DNA of 64,000 bases from Plectosphaerella cucumerina (lineage: Eukaryota; Ascomycota; Sordariomycetes; Glomerellales; Plectosphaerellaceae). Position numbers and translations under genes: made by a program. Of this stretch, positions 44,689 through 56,096 are shown in pieces. How positions within the stretch are numbered: the stretch's first letter is position 1; each line of letters starts with the position of its first letter. The notes beneath the pieces are model-generated. The model did not search any database. It saw nothing but the letters and a program-made list of their open reading frames with translations, and was not told the origin of the DNA. The stretch spans positions 2,542,001-2,606,000 of the forward strand of contig JAGPXD010000006.1 in NCBI GenBank assembly GCA_020746995.1, given 5' to 3'.

Positions 44689-44775
44689 TTTGACGCCGAG
44701 GATGAGAGACCGTCATGTGGCAAGCTTGAATGCCTTGCTGCTTTGCTGATTTCCGAGATGGGAACATAGCTAGGC

Positions 44776-46861
44776 CTAGAGCTGATACATCATCATCTGC
44801 TGTCCAAGATTGTCCGATGCCTTTGAGTCCAGGCGAGCCAGCATCTCAACCAGTCGCATGGCGCACTGGTTTGCTCGAGTCCTGACCACTTCGTTAGATG
44901 CATCATGGGTAATCTCGAGCAGTAGACTACCGATCCATCTGATCTTCTCAGACTTTGGGGAAGCGCATGTTCTGTCAGCATGTGAAGTGGCTGAACGCTT
45001 TCCGCGGGCTGGGGCTTGACTCACGCAATGCTCTCCCTCCGTCTGAAGATGCGTAAACGGGACGCTCTCAAGGATGTGCGAAAAGTCCTGGGCCAGCTCT
45101 ATCTGCCTCATCGCCAGGGTGGAAGGGTCCGCCGCGCTCAGGCCGAGGACTTCGGTCATGCCACGCTGGGTTGCCGAGCTCAGAACCATGGCTTTGATGC
45201 TGTGGAGACTGAGGAGGTAGCTGGTATGTTGTCTGTGCAGCATGTCTACCAGGTACTGCTCGCCTGTACTTGATGAGGAGCCGTGAGACATGACACTCTC
45301 AGCCTGGGCCCCGGCGGTTGTTGTGAAAGATGCCGAGGGGAAATCAATCTTTAACGTGATGACCTCAAAATAGGCGGCAGACAAGCGCGCGATGGCGTCA
45401 GCATGGCCTTCCAAGGGGTCGAGAAGCCCATCATGAGATCTCTGCTTCCTGGAAAGGACCTTCATGCCATGGACGACCCGGGCTGCCATGGTCCAAAGGC
45501 GGCAGATGATGTGGAAGCCCTCTGCCAGAGACTCCTCAAGCTTAGCTCCATCAGGATACCCGTCGTGGATCAAGAGCGGGACCGTTTGACTGGACCGCGC
45601 CTTGACAGTGAAGTCCGTTTCGAATAGAGCTTCGTGAATCGTCACGGGTCGACTTCCCAAGGCTCCCATTACCAAGACCGTTTGGTCGCAAACGTATAGC
45701 TGCCAGAAGATGTTTCGGAGAAGCGTCTCCTCGATGGGATCGAGGCCTTGAAACGACTTCTCATCATAGAGGCGCATCTTCATCGCAAGGACTCCTGCCT
45801 GGTTCAGGTTATGCGAAGATGCCCCAAGCATGCCGGTGGCGCTTTGTATTGCTGTCGAGAAGAGGTTTCGGATACCGAGAGAGGATGAGTCGGGATGTTC
45901 AAGATCGTAGTCCTCGTATATCCTGAGGATGCGTCTGGCCGCCCTCAGGAACAGAGGCGCCACCGAGTACTTTTCAGGGAGGAGAGTCTCGGGTACCACG
46001 TAAGAGACAGCAGCGCAAAGGGCCGTGAGGAGAGTGACACTTCTTAGGGCGCCGATGCGTTCCACTTCGTTATCGGCGGCGAAACAGAATGCGACTCGGG
46101 CTCTGTTTTCTTCGCAGCTGTCCGGGCCATCGAGAAGCGGGATGAAGTAGCGACTTACGGCCGCTCGGATGGAGACTTCGTGACACAGAGGGAAAGCGCC
46201 AAATACATAGCGAGTGTAAAGATTGACACATTTCTCACCAAGGCTCGCTGTCGTGATGGATGGGACGGCAGCTTGGAGCGAGGCGAGGAAGCCGAGGTGG
46301 ACACCGATAGCTGTCTCTGTCTGTCCAGCAGGAGACTCGAGAAAAGAGCACGTGAAAGCGGCGGCGATGTCAATGGTAGGGGAGGAGCTGGCCTGGCCTG
46401 GCCGTTGATGAGGGACTGCAAAATGATACGCAGGGTTCTCGGCTCTCGGACTGATGGCATCCAGAAACTCCGGGGACCAAACATCGGTGTCGGTAGGCGG
46501 GGGAACCGGTACCGAAACCGGGACCGGAGTAGTTGATGGCGAGTCTGACAGCCGAGAAGATTGAGAGCGACGGTGGAGATGCTCGGCGGCATCAGATCTG
46601 TCCCCCTGAGTGTAGCGGTTCCGCCATCGGCCTGGCTTCGGACCTCTTCTCCTTGCGATGGAGTACACGCAGCTTGCCTCGATGGCCAGACAGCCGCCAC
46701 AAGTCGGCAAGCCATCACACTGGGGCAAACAGCGGATCAGTCCCCTGTTCTACCGAACCATGGCGACGGGTCTTGGGGGAAGGGAAGAGGCGAACCTTGA
46801 TTTTCCGGCGTCGGCAGAGATCGCAGGCCTGTCGCGGCGAAGGGGCAGATCGGTCCGTCAT
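44776..46861 (-). CDS. Zn2Cys6 transcription factor with fungal_trans domain, sugar-cluster regulator candidate
   Basis: Three-exon model: complement(join(44776..44952,45025..46719,46796..46861)), 645 residues. Exon 1 holds the start and half of the zinc cluster (QACDLCRRRKIK). The 76-bp intron leads to CDGLPTCGGCLAIEASC, giving C-x2-C-x6-C-x5-C-x2-C-x6-C. The middle carries a fungal_trans-type regulatory domain (LLTALCAAVSYVVPE, then QAGVLAMKMRLYDEKSF and FWQLYVCDQTVLVMGALGSRPV). The intron at 44953-45024 is 72 bp and in frame, so retention would add 24 residues. The gene lies between GH43 and GH1 genes, which suggests local control, in the manner of AmyR/XlnR/MalR-type regulators that activate nearby sugar genes. 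Confidence 0.9.
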
Positions 46862-47658
46862 CATTTGGCCGATTGTGTGTCTGACGAGGGCGAGGCTGTT
46901 TTTCGCCGCGGAAAGTGTCCATCGAGAAATGTGAGACGGAGGAAATTATCGGGCAATTAATGACACGGGGGACGTCGGACATTTATCGAGTTGGTCCAGA
47001 GTTTGGCCGCGATCCTCGTTCATCTTACGACAAACGAGGAGCGAGGAGCGAGAAACGAGAAACGAGGTCTCATCTGTGTGGATGTCAAGATGAAATAGCG
47101 TCCTGTTTCTCCATATTCTCAGCCCCGATACGGCCAACCAGCAGCGCCCCTTGGCCGCTGCCGGAGTTTGGGCAAGGCCGTGGTCACGCCAAGGTCCGAA
47201 GACAGTTTCCCCTTCTTTTGTCCGATTCGTTGAGAAGCTCGGCTCGGCCTGGAAGACATCCTTGGATTAGGGACCCGTCATCGGGCCAGGGCGGTAGATT
47301 ACTTCCCCGAATCTCGGCCAAACACCCGGTGCTGCATGGTGCTGCCGTCCACTCCGGTCCATCGGCAAGCCTCATTGCCCCGCGGGGTGTGTTGGTTCCT
47401 GTCGGTCAATTGTACTGGATGGCAATGGTCCGATGGACTCTACCACCACAGACCAGCAGCAGCTCGCAACGGAAGTGGAGAGGATGGCGATGACGATGAG
47501 GAAGACATGTGGGCGTAGGATGAAAGAGACCAGAAACCCACAACGTCAATGAACCTGCCTAAGAAACAGAAATGGTATAAGGAACGACATTTCCTAGGTG
47601 CCGAAGCATCGTTTGTTTGTCTTTGTCCTGACCAAACAACGTACAGTCACTCAACACA
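46862..47658. promoter_or_regulatory. Divergent promoter of the regulator and GH1 genes
   Basis: About 800 bp shared upstream region. A short direct-repeat run (GAGAAACGAGAAACGAGG and neighbours) is at 47035-47066. I did not find a GGCTAAA Xyr1-type site. Confidence 0.45.
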
Positions 47659-49293
47659 ATGACTTCGACCAACGACAACCGGCCCAAGGCTACCCTTCCC
47701 GCCGACTTCGACTTCGGCTTCGCGACAGCATCCTACCAGATCGAGGGTGGCGTCAACCAAGATGGCAGGGGACCTTGCATCTGGGACACATTTACCCATC
47801 TCGAGCCCTCGAGGACCAGCGGAGGGACGGGAGATGTGGCATGCGACCACTACAACCGGTACGAGGAAGATCTCGACCTCCTCGTAAAGTTTGGCGCAAA
47901 GGCATACCGCTTCTCACTTGCATGGTCGCGTATCATCCCCCTCGGCGGTCGCGATGATCCAATCAACGAGGTTGGAGTCGCCTTCTACAACAAGCTGATC
48001 GACGGCCTTCTCGCGCGCGGCATCACCCCTTGGGTGACCCTCTACCACTGGGATCTCCCGCAGGAGCTTCACGACAGATACGGCGGCTGGCTCAATATTG
48101 ATGAGTCTCAGAAGGATTTTGAGCGGTACGCGAGGGTCTGCTACGAGCGCTTTGGCGATAGGGTCAGGAACTGGATCACCTTGAACGAGCCATGGGTCTG
48201 TGCCATTCGAGTGAGTCGAGATGATCGCAAACTTACTGAGAGGACTTGGCTGACGAGCATCGCCTTGATTGCAGGGCTACTCGACGGGTATTGACGCCCC
48301 GGGGCGGAGCAGCACCAACGAGCTCTGCACCGAGGGTGACTCAACCACGGAGCCGTGGATTGCCGGCAAAGCACTCATCATGGCCCACGCGCAGGCTGCA
48401 AGCCTCTACGACAGAGAGTTCAAGCCGATCCAGGGGGGTCAGATTGGCGTTTCCCTGAGCGGCGACTACTTTGAGGCCTGGGATCCTGAGGAGCCCAGGG
48501 ACCACAGCGCTGCCGAGACGAGGATGGAGTTCTGCATCGGCTGGTTTGCCAACCCAATGTTGTGAGTATCCCCAATTATGAATTCCCGCCTTGTAGAGCG
48601 CATGCTGATACTTGCGTCGTGCAGCCTCGCCCAAGACTACCCCGAGGTCATGCGCTCGCAGCTGGGAGACCGTCTGCCGCGCTTCACCGAGCCGGAGTAT
48701 GCCCTGCTCCGCGAGGCCACCCTCGACTTTTACGGCATGAACTACTACACCGCCCAGTTCGGCCGGCACCGCACCACGCCCGCCCCCGACACCGACTTCA
48801 TCGGCAACCTCGATGAGCTCCAGGAGAATAAGAATGGCGACTCCATCGGCGAGCCGAGCGGCGTCTTTTGGCTGCGCTCGGCGCCCTCGTGCTTCCGAAA
48901 GCACCTCCTGCGGATCTACAAGAAGTACGGGAAGAAGATCTATATTACCGAGAACGGCTGCCCATGTCCTGGAGAGGACAAGATGGGGCGGGACGAGTCT
49001 GTTCAAGATGTGTATCGGCAGAAGTACTTTGCTGAGCACCTGGATGCTCTCGTTGAGGCGACCCAAGACGGCGCCGAGGTGGCAGGCTACTTTGCGTGGT
49101 CGTTGCTTGACAACTTTGGTGCGTTTTCCTCTCGTGGGATGATGCCTATATGCTGACAATCCCAGAATGGTTTTCCGGGTACGATATTCGATTCGGGGTG
49201 ACATTCACCGACTACGAGACGCTGGAGAGAACGCCGAAGCAGTCGGCCCTGATGCTTCAGGACATGATCAGGTCTCGAACCAAGATCGAATAG
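47659..49293 (+). CDS. GH1 beta-glucosidase, intracellular
   Basis: Four-exon model: join(47659..48210,48275..48561,48625..49118,49166..49293), 486 residues, typical for GH1. Landmarks: FDFGFATASYQIEGG, the acid/base ITLNEPW, and the nucleophile YITENGCPCPGE, with FAWSLLDNFEW near the end. There is no signal peptide. It hydrolyses cellobiose or other beta-glucosides or beta-galactosides inside the cell, as the cellodextrin-transport route requires. It is divergent from the Zn2Cys6 regulator and lies about 6 kb from the MFS transporter. All introns are 47-64 bp with GTGAGT or GTGCGT donors. Confidence 0.96.
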
Positions 49294-51703
49294 AAGGGTG
49301 GCAATGGTACCCAGGAGGTCCGCACGGCATTGCTGATGCCAGGCTGTGTGTTGGTAGACGAATGGCTCGAGAAAGATGCATGGGAAGGTGGGATGACATC
49401 GGCTTCGTTGACGGGCTGGCCTCGTGGGCAATGAGAGCGCGGCGCGACACCCACACGCGTCGTCTTAAGTTTTCCTTGTAGAAGCCCACTGGCATGGTTG
49501 CGAGCGCGCTGCTGTGCGCCTCGGTCTTGAGAGCCCTGCACTGCATTCCAAGGGTGGTGTCAGCGCGCGCACGGTCGGAGCGGGATCGTCAGGGGGTTGA
49601 TTCTGGGCTAGACTTGGCGGAACCCCTCGATGAGAGCCGCGTCAACTTTGCAACGCTGTTCGAGAACATGTCTTTGCTCAGGCTCTGCTGCCGCTTCGAC
49701 AGAAACGCGGTGAATGCAGCACAGCGGCAGAAGGGCTCAATCGAACGACATAGTGTGTCGACCGACTGTCACTAGAACAGGGATCGCACGAGTAGCCTAG
49801 TGGCGATCGAATTCGAGCTGCAAAGTGGTTGATTTGGCGAAACGCGCGGATTCTGTTGCGAGATAGGTACTCTCAGATGCTCTCGCTGAAATGACGCGGG
49901 CTGTCGGCAAGATCTTGAATGTGATGGACGGCGTCACACTGACGGGAGGGACCTGGCTGGTGCAAGAGAAGCCAAAGAATACAATCAGAAACAAGTCGAG
50001 AAAGGGTTCTAGGTTGGTCTTCATCGGTCGGGCGACGTCGCGTCGCGTCGCGTGGAGGTGGTGGCCAACGGTCGCTCGCTCAGGCAGTTTGATGTCGAGA
50101 GGCAACCCGTTGAAATTTGGCAACAAGTGTGATGTGGTGCAACGGTGATCGCTGCCCTCAGCTCCACCGCTGGAAGCTGTAGAGGGAGACAGGATGACTA
50201 AGCAACCAGGTGCACAAGGCACCAGGGTTTCGCGGTTTCTTTCCTCTGATCAAGAGATGGCAATTTATTCCACAATGGATCATAGACAAGATAACAATGA
50301 GATCATCCAATTCAACCCGATAATCAATGCGACCGGACGGATTGATGGGCAGCTGCTTGGCCAGCTCAGGGTGCCCAGCAATGGTCAGCCAAAATTGCTG
50401 ACTAACCCACGAGGCCCCCCCCGCCACTTTGGCAACGGCGACCATCGATGTCTGTCTTCTTCCCAAGTGCAACGTCATGTGCAGTGGTCGGCCTGCAAAG
50501 GCGGGCGCCTCTGCTATTCCCTCTGTTTGAGCTTGAGACATGACCGTCGATGATTCACCGAGCCCAGGCCAGAGGAGATTCTGGGCCTCGGGAAAGCCAT
50601 CTGTCTCACGATGCGATTCTTGCGCAGCGCCCAAGCCCGGGTCGCGTCTCAATCGGTGCGCAAGGGAGACATCAGAAGACCCCAAGAGATCCCAAGAGAC
50701 CCCGTCGTGCCAGCCTCCCCGGCGAAGTCAACTGAGGTCATCCCCCCGGTGGAACATGCTAGTCCCGTCGGAGGGGCCGACCCCTCTTTCGCGCCGCCCG
50801 ACTTGCATTCCAGTCGAGGGCCGAGGCCGACGACGGGGGACGTCAAGCCCGCGACCCGCGCCGCGGCAGAGTTCCTGCTCCCTTCGCCCTGCGCTTCTAG
50901 GGCCCGCCCTCGACCCGGGCAGAAATTCCACGTGCGTGGCGTGCCCTCCCAAATGAGGGAGCATGGGGTCGAAACGACCAGCCGCGTCGAATTATTCAAA
51001 AGGGGTCATGGGCCAGGAATAGGCTGTGACCCCGTCCACGCGGTGCGCGGTCGCCGTCCTCTCATTCCGCAGGGTGGCCCGCATCGCACCACAATGCCTC
51101 GAATTGCAGTGACCTCGACTCCTTTTTTTTGCCTTGTGCCTTGGCGCAGGTATGGGCAGACTGAGGCGGTGGGAGAGGGGCAGGTGCGCCTGCCTGGTGG
51201 GCAGAGGTTCCTTCCTTCCATTTGGGGGTCGCGTCAGGGCCAGACGGCACGGCGCGTGTAAGTGACGACAACGCAACATAAAAATCCGCACCTTCCCAGC
51301 CAACCTCTCCCGTCATTCACTTGTTCAAGTTGCATCCGCACCTTCAGTTCCTTCCTTGGTCGGTCAAATCCAGCATCATTCATTCGTTCAGCCCTTTTTT
51401 TTCCTTCCTCGGTCAAGACCTAAAACCTGCTACCCGCACAAATTTCCCTTTTCAACTACAACAACCCCCCCTCTTCGGAAAGCCTGAGAACACTTCTTCG
51501 CAACTTGAACACTCGCTTCCCCTCTGGCTTTTCCACAACACAACACCCACGATCAACCTTTGCTTCTGGCTGCTTTCGAAAACAGCCTCACGAACAATCG
51601 CGTCCTCTCTTTGACAGACAAGACACGAACGAGATCCGATTCCCACGAAACCCGCTACGCTACCCCCTTTCAACCTTCATCATAACTGTCATCATTACCC
51701 ATC
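49294..51703. other. Long intergenic region; pyrimidine-rich leader of the AA11 gene at the right
   Basis: 2.4 kb without a convincing gene. A CGTCG run is near 50035-50055. Open frames near 50158-50685 and 50611-51261 lack domains. The last 400 bp is CT-rich with an AT-containing core (ACATAAAAATC, about 51275) and reads as promoter plus 5' leader. No RNA gene seen. Confidence 0.5.
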
Positions 51704-52890
51704 ATGAAGCTCACCACCCCCCTCTTCGGCCTCGCTGCCGTCCTCGGATTTGCTTCTGCTCACATGGAGATGACCTCGCCTGCGCCTCTGCGCTCCAAGA
51801 GCAACCCCAACACCAACAATGTCGACTACGACATGGTCAACCCTCTCAGCGCTGATGGAAGCAACTTCCCCTGCAAGGGCTACCTCAACCTCCTCGGCAC
51901 TCCTGCGGGCACCGCCGTCGCCACCTGGAACGCCGGCAGCCCCCTGAGCTTCACCATCGCGGGCGGTGCCTCCCACAACGGCGGCAGCTGCCAGGCCTCC
52001 ATCTCTCTCGACAGCGGCCGCACCTTCAAGGTCATCAAGAGCTTCCTCGGCGGCTGTCCCACCCAGGGCACCTCGAACTGGGACTTTGTCCTCCCCGCCG
52101 ATGTCCCCACCACCCAGAACGCCATCTTCGCCTGGACCTGGTTCAACCGCGTCGGCAACCGCGAGATGTACATGAACTGCGCTGTCGTCAACATCAAGGG
52201 CGGCGGTGGCGGTTCCCCCTCGGTGCCCTTCAGCCAGCGCCCCGCCATGTTTGTGGCCAACGTCAACAACGGCTGCGGAACCCTCGAGGGATCTGACGTC
52301 CGCTTCCCCAACCCTGGCCCCGATGTTTCCACCATTGGGAACACCTTTGCTGCCCCTGTCGGAAACTGTGGCTCTACCGTCAGCTACCCTGAGCAGCCCG
52401 AGCAGCCTAACCCTCAGCTTCCTACTACCACTGCTCTGGCCGTGCCCACCCCGACGACCCTGTAAGTTCTTCTTTCCTCTCCATCTGACATCAGTACTGA
52501 CATCTGGCCTGCAGTCCCGGCGGCATCTTCATCCCCGTCACCACCCTGACCACGACCACCCCCGCTCCCCCTGCTGAGCCCACCACGACCAGGCCCGCCG
52601 ACCCTCCTGTCAACCCTCCGGTCACCCCCCCGGTTACGCCTCCCGTCACCCCGCCCGTCACCGGCGGCGAGGACATCGGTCCCCAGGTTGAGTGGTCTCG
52701 CTGCACCCAGGAGGGCGTCTTCAACTGCGTCGGCGGCACCAGGTTCCAGCGCTGCGGCTCTGGCCTCTGGTCGCCCTTCCTTCAGACCGCCCCTGGCACC
52801 CGCTGCAAGCCCGGTGTCAGCAACGAGTACACCGTCATCGTCGTCAGGAAGAGGCAAACTGTCCGCTACCGCCGGACGAACAAGATTTGA
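51704..52890 (+). CDS. AA11-type lytic polysaccharide monooxygenase, chitin-active candidate
   Basis: Model: join(51704..52461,52515..52890), 377 residues. The signal peptide (19 residues) ends just before His20, which becomes the N-terminal copper-binding histidine (HMEMTSPAPLRSKSNPN, the AA11 hallmark). The second copper-brace histidine is His91 in GGASHNGGSC. The core ends near residue 225 (GNCGSTVSYPEQPEQP). A long Pro/Thr linker (PPVTPPVTPPVT) leads to a C-terminal Cys-containing module (EWSRCTQEGVFNCVGG) like the X278 chitin-binding appendix of AA11 enzymes. It is secreted and oxidatively cleaves chitin. It may serve wall remodelling or nutrient use. The 53-bp intron falls in the linker. 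Confidence 0.92.
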
Positions 52891-53362
52891 GCAAGACAGG
52901 GAGAGAGAAGTGCATGGGAATAAGGTGGAGGATGATTGTCCGATTGGCCATGGGAGGCACAAGCCGTCTGTCCAGGTGACGGGCGGCCGGACCACGACTT
53001 TTCACGTTTGCCGTTGGCATCTCGCGCATTTTCTTTGTCGAGCCTAGAATTCGCATTGCGACATTGATGCTTTGAGCATCCACACAATTGATTTGTTCAT
53101 GACAATGGGTTGCTTTGCTTTGATCACTGCCTTGGACAACACATGGGCTGCTCAGGTTATGGGGTTGATTGGGTCTTGGGTTCAGGCCACTTGGGCATCA
53201 CAGCATGATGTTTGTAGAACGACCATCACAGTTTCGAGAGTTCAGTAGCATCTACAAAGTAATGAGGATAACCTGTTTCCATTTGGTATTCAGTTCAGAA
53301 TCAAACCAGCATGCCAGCTAACATCGTCCCATCCTCCTCGTTGACGCCAGACTCATTGCCCA
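52891..53362. other. Intergenic region between convergent genes
   Basis: About 470 bp holding the 3' flanks of the AA11 and F-box/ankyrin genes. Nothing else recognised. Confidence 0.5.
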
Positions 53363-55300
53363 TCATTCTTCCTGATCAAGGATGCTGAGACGAACCCTGC
53401 CCACCTTGTGATCCAGCTTCAAGCAAGCCAAGATGATCTTGCTCTCATTCCGAGACCTCTCGGCATGGACCTCCTTCCTGAACAGCTTCCAGAGCGATGT
53501 CTTGTACGCCTCGTCAATGTCCATCCAGTTGGACATCATGTCCTCCCACTTTGGATAGTGATCAACGTCCATGTCGATCAATCGTCCGTCCACGTCGGAC
53601 AACAGCATGCAGTATTTGCAAATCGACCGCGGGCAGGTGTGGGGTGGGATATGTCCACAGCCCACGGAGGAAAGGTACCGGGTGGACCAGTTGTCGGCGG
53701 TCGTGTCCTGGGTATACTCGACGAAGTCGATCTTGTGCGCGGAGCAGAGATCCACCCCCGTGGCGATGGCATCGAGCGTTCCGTCAAGGAGGATGATCCA
53801 GTGACTGTCTTCACCGAGACAGGACTGGATGATGTCGCGGTAGATGGGGTCCTTGAGGTCGACCAGCTTGGAGACCTCCCTCAGCAGCGTCAGGGGGTAG
53901 ACGAAGGACTTTGACTGCTCAAAGACCTTGACCAGGAAGCCACAGCCGTAGCGGAGTACGGCCCATCGGGCATAGAAGGTCAGCTTCCGACGCTGGTTCG
54001 ATTCGAAATGCGAAGTCTTCATTGAGCCATTGAGGAAGCAGTGCAGCCCACTGAGTTCCCCGGGACACGGGATCTTCTCGAACCAAGGCTTCTCCAGCGA
54101 CCCCAGCAAGGCTTCAAGAGGGTCTGATTCTTGAGAATAGGTCTCACGGGGCCTGGTAGGCCAGGGCAGGCCGTGGAGGTAAGCGGTGTAGGCGCCGTAT
54201 GCAAACTTGGAGTAATCTTCCAGCTTGACCGGGGCAAGACCGCAAGGATCGGCTCCCAGACTGAGCAGAGCTTCTACCACCGAGGCGTCGACGTGAGGCA
54301 GCATGGCGAGGTGGAGAAGTGGTGCCTGAGATGGGCCAAAGGTGACATTGTTGACGTCGAGGCCTTTGTCGCAACACCGTCGAAGGAAACGGATCAGCTT
54401 CTCGGTTGAGTTGTTCCAGAATCCGGACTCGAGAGAGTGCAGGCCGTACCAAATGCCGGCGTTGTAGCAGTTCCACGGCTTCTCCGAGAAATCGGCCTCA
54501 TTGTCTGGAGTGACCTTGATGAGGTCCTGTTCGATCAGGTACAGCGCCGCATCGTAGTGGCCATATTGGCAAGCGAGCACCAGGGGCGGAATCTCGCCGG
54601 CGGTCGGGGTCAACAAGGCATGTCCGTCCTCGATCGCGGCCTTGATGACTTCAACTTCCGCTTTGCGGATGATGAGCCAGCTCAGAGTCGGCAGGCATCT
54701 TGGAGCGTTCTCTCGTTCCGGGAGGTCCTCGTTGAAATAGTTCGGACCATCTCGAAGCCCTGTCGATTTCAATGCGCGGTACATCGGCATGTCTCGAACC
54801 AGGAGGAACGGGCTGCATTCACCGATCCAAGTCTCATCAGCTGGATCGGTGGAGCCTTCGTCCTCCATCATCATGCGGAGGCCCCATTCCTGGATCACTC
54901 TATTGGCGCGGAGCAGGTTGAGCACGTCGACGTGGCCGTTCATGATGGCCAGTGCCAGGGGCGTCTTGCGGACGGAGAACGTGACGCCCTTGGCCACTCC
55001 CATACCCGAGCCAGTGTCCAGGGCAAAGTTGAACTTCCTCCCAAGTGGATAGAGCCATTGCTCATCAAGGCAGCCGCCGTCGACATTAGCTCCGGCGTCG
55101 ACGGCCAGCCGAGTAGTGTTGACGAATCCGTTCTTACAGGCCCAGATCAGAGCTGTGCGGCGTTCCCTTGGGTGGACGGTGAAGACCTCCGGGAGGCAGA
55201 TGTCGTAAAGGTTTCGTGAGGTGCGGGCGAGGTCGACGATTGAGGATAGGGGGAGGTGCTTGCAGATGAGCAAGACCAGCTCCGTGGGGAGATCTCCCAT
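53363..55300 (-). CDS. F-box protein with ankyrin repeats
   Basis: Intronless, 645 residues. The N-terminus is an F-box (LPTELVLLICKHLPLSSIVDLARTSRNLYDICL). Degenerate ankyrin repeats follow: RRTALIWACKNGFVNTTRLAVDAGANVDGG, TPLALAIMNGHVDVLNLLRANR, IPPLVLACQYGHYDAALYLIEQ and APLLHLAMLPHVDASVVEALLSLGADPCG. The C-terminal 250 residues have no recognised fold. It probably selects substrates for an SCF ligase through its ankyrin face. The gene is divergent from another F-box-type gene, and both look like members of expanded fungal families. Confidence 0.88.
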   Translation of the reverse strand: MGDLPTELVLLICKHLPLSSIVDLARTSRNLYDICLPEVFTVHPRERRTALIWACKNGFVNTTRLAVDAGANVDGGCLDEQWLYPLGRKFNFALDTGSGMGVAKGVTFSVRKTPLALAIMNGHVDVLNLLRANRVIQEWGLRMMMEDEGSTDPADETWIGECSPFLLVRDMPMYRALKSTGLRDGPNYFNEDLPERENAPRCLPTLSWLIIRKAEVEVIKAAIEDGHALLTPTAGEIPPLVLACQYGHYDAALYLIEQDLIKVTPDNEADFSEKPWNCYNAGIWYGLHSLESGFWNNSTEKLIRFLRRCCDKGLDVNNVTFGPSQAPLLHLAMLPHVDASVVEALLSLGADPCGLAPVKLEDYSKFAYGAYTAYLHGLPWPTRPRETYSQESDPLEALLGSLEKPWFEKIPCPGELSGLHCFLNGSMKTSHFESNQRRKLTFYARWAVLRYGCGFLVKVFEQSKSFVYPLTLLREVSKLVDLKDPIYRDIIQSCLGEDSHWIILLDGTLDAIATGVDLCSAHKIDFVEYTQDTTADNWSTRYLSSVGCGHIPPHTCPRSICKYCMLLSDVDGRLIDMDVDHYPKWEDMMSNWMDIDEAYKTSLWKLFRKEVHAERSRNESKIILACLKLDHKVGRVRLSILDQEE

Positions 55301-56096
55301 GATGGAAATGTAGTCGGAAGAGTGGCAGTAGCTGCGTGTGGGTTGTTGAGGGCCGAAGGGGTGAGGTGCTTGTGTTGTGGGAGGGCGAGAAGTAGAGGGT
55401 ATAACCAGGGCAAAGAGATATCTGGTCGTGTGTTTTCTGGGTGTGTTGAATCATGGCGGATTCACTCAAGCCTTCGATGAAGCAGCAGCTCCTATTTATG
55501 AATGTTGCAGCTCGAAGCTGCCTTTGTGTGTGGTGATGCCTGTGATATAGACAGGTTGCTGCGGACCTGAGTTGAATCACGATTCGGAGGAGCTGATGAG
55601 GTTCCAGTGGGCAATATTCACTTACCAATGGTCGTTGATCGGTTATGTACTGAGCACTGAGGCTCTCGCAAGAAGGATTGGCCCAAGCTTGGTCAAAGGG
55701 TGACATCAGCTGCCTTTGCCGGAGGGCAAACTCGGCCCCGGGTCCCTTGTCTGTTCGAGATCCCGCCCTTGGTTGATGCGGAACAATGCAGATCGAGTAT
55801 GGGAAAGTCAGAAATGCAATGATCCAGACAGATGCAAGAGTGGATCGGTAGCTTTGCTGTGTTGGCTGTGTTTACCCCAGTGAGGGTGTTGGGATGCCGG
55901 GGAGGTTGGCAGGTTGTGTATAAACCGGGCGTGGGCCCTCACCCTACCTCTTGGAAGAAACAAACACTGCGCGACGCAACCACCCTCACAACATCTACAA
56001 TCCCCCACACATACCTTTCCACATTCACTTACCTTGCTTCTACTGCGTGCTGGCCATTGCAGTATTTGCTCCTTCGACGGGCCTACAACCGCAACC
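55301..56096. other. Divergent promoter of the two F-box-type genes
   Basis: About 800 bp. A pyrimidine-rich leader is present on the right before 56097. No further gene recognised. Confidence 0.45.

Noticed and set aside
46862..47658. Search for Xyr1/XlnR GGCTAAA sites in the regulator/GH1 promoter
   Set aside because: None found on reading either strand.
50158..50685. A 175-codon minus-strand frame in the GH1-AA11 gap
   Set aside because: Composition unlike neighbouring genes, no domain, and no good promoter or intron structure.
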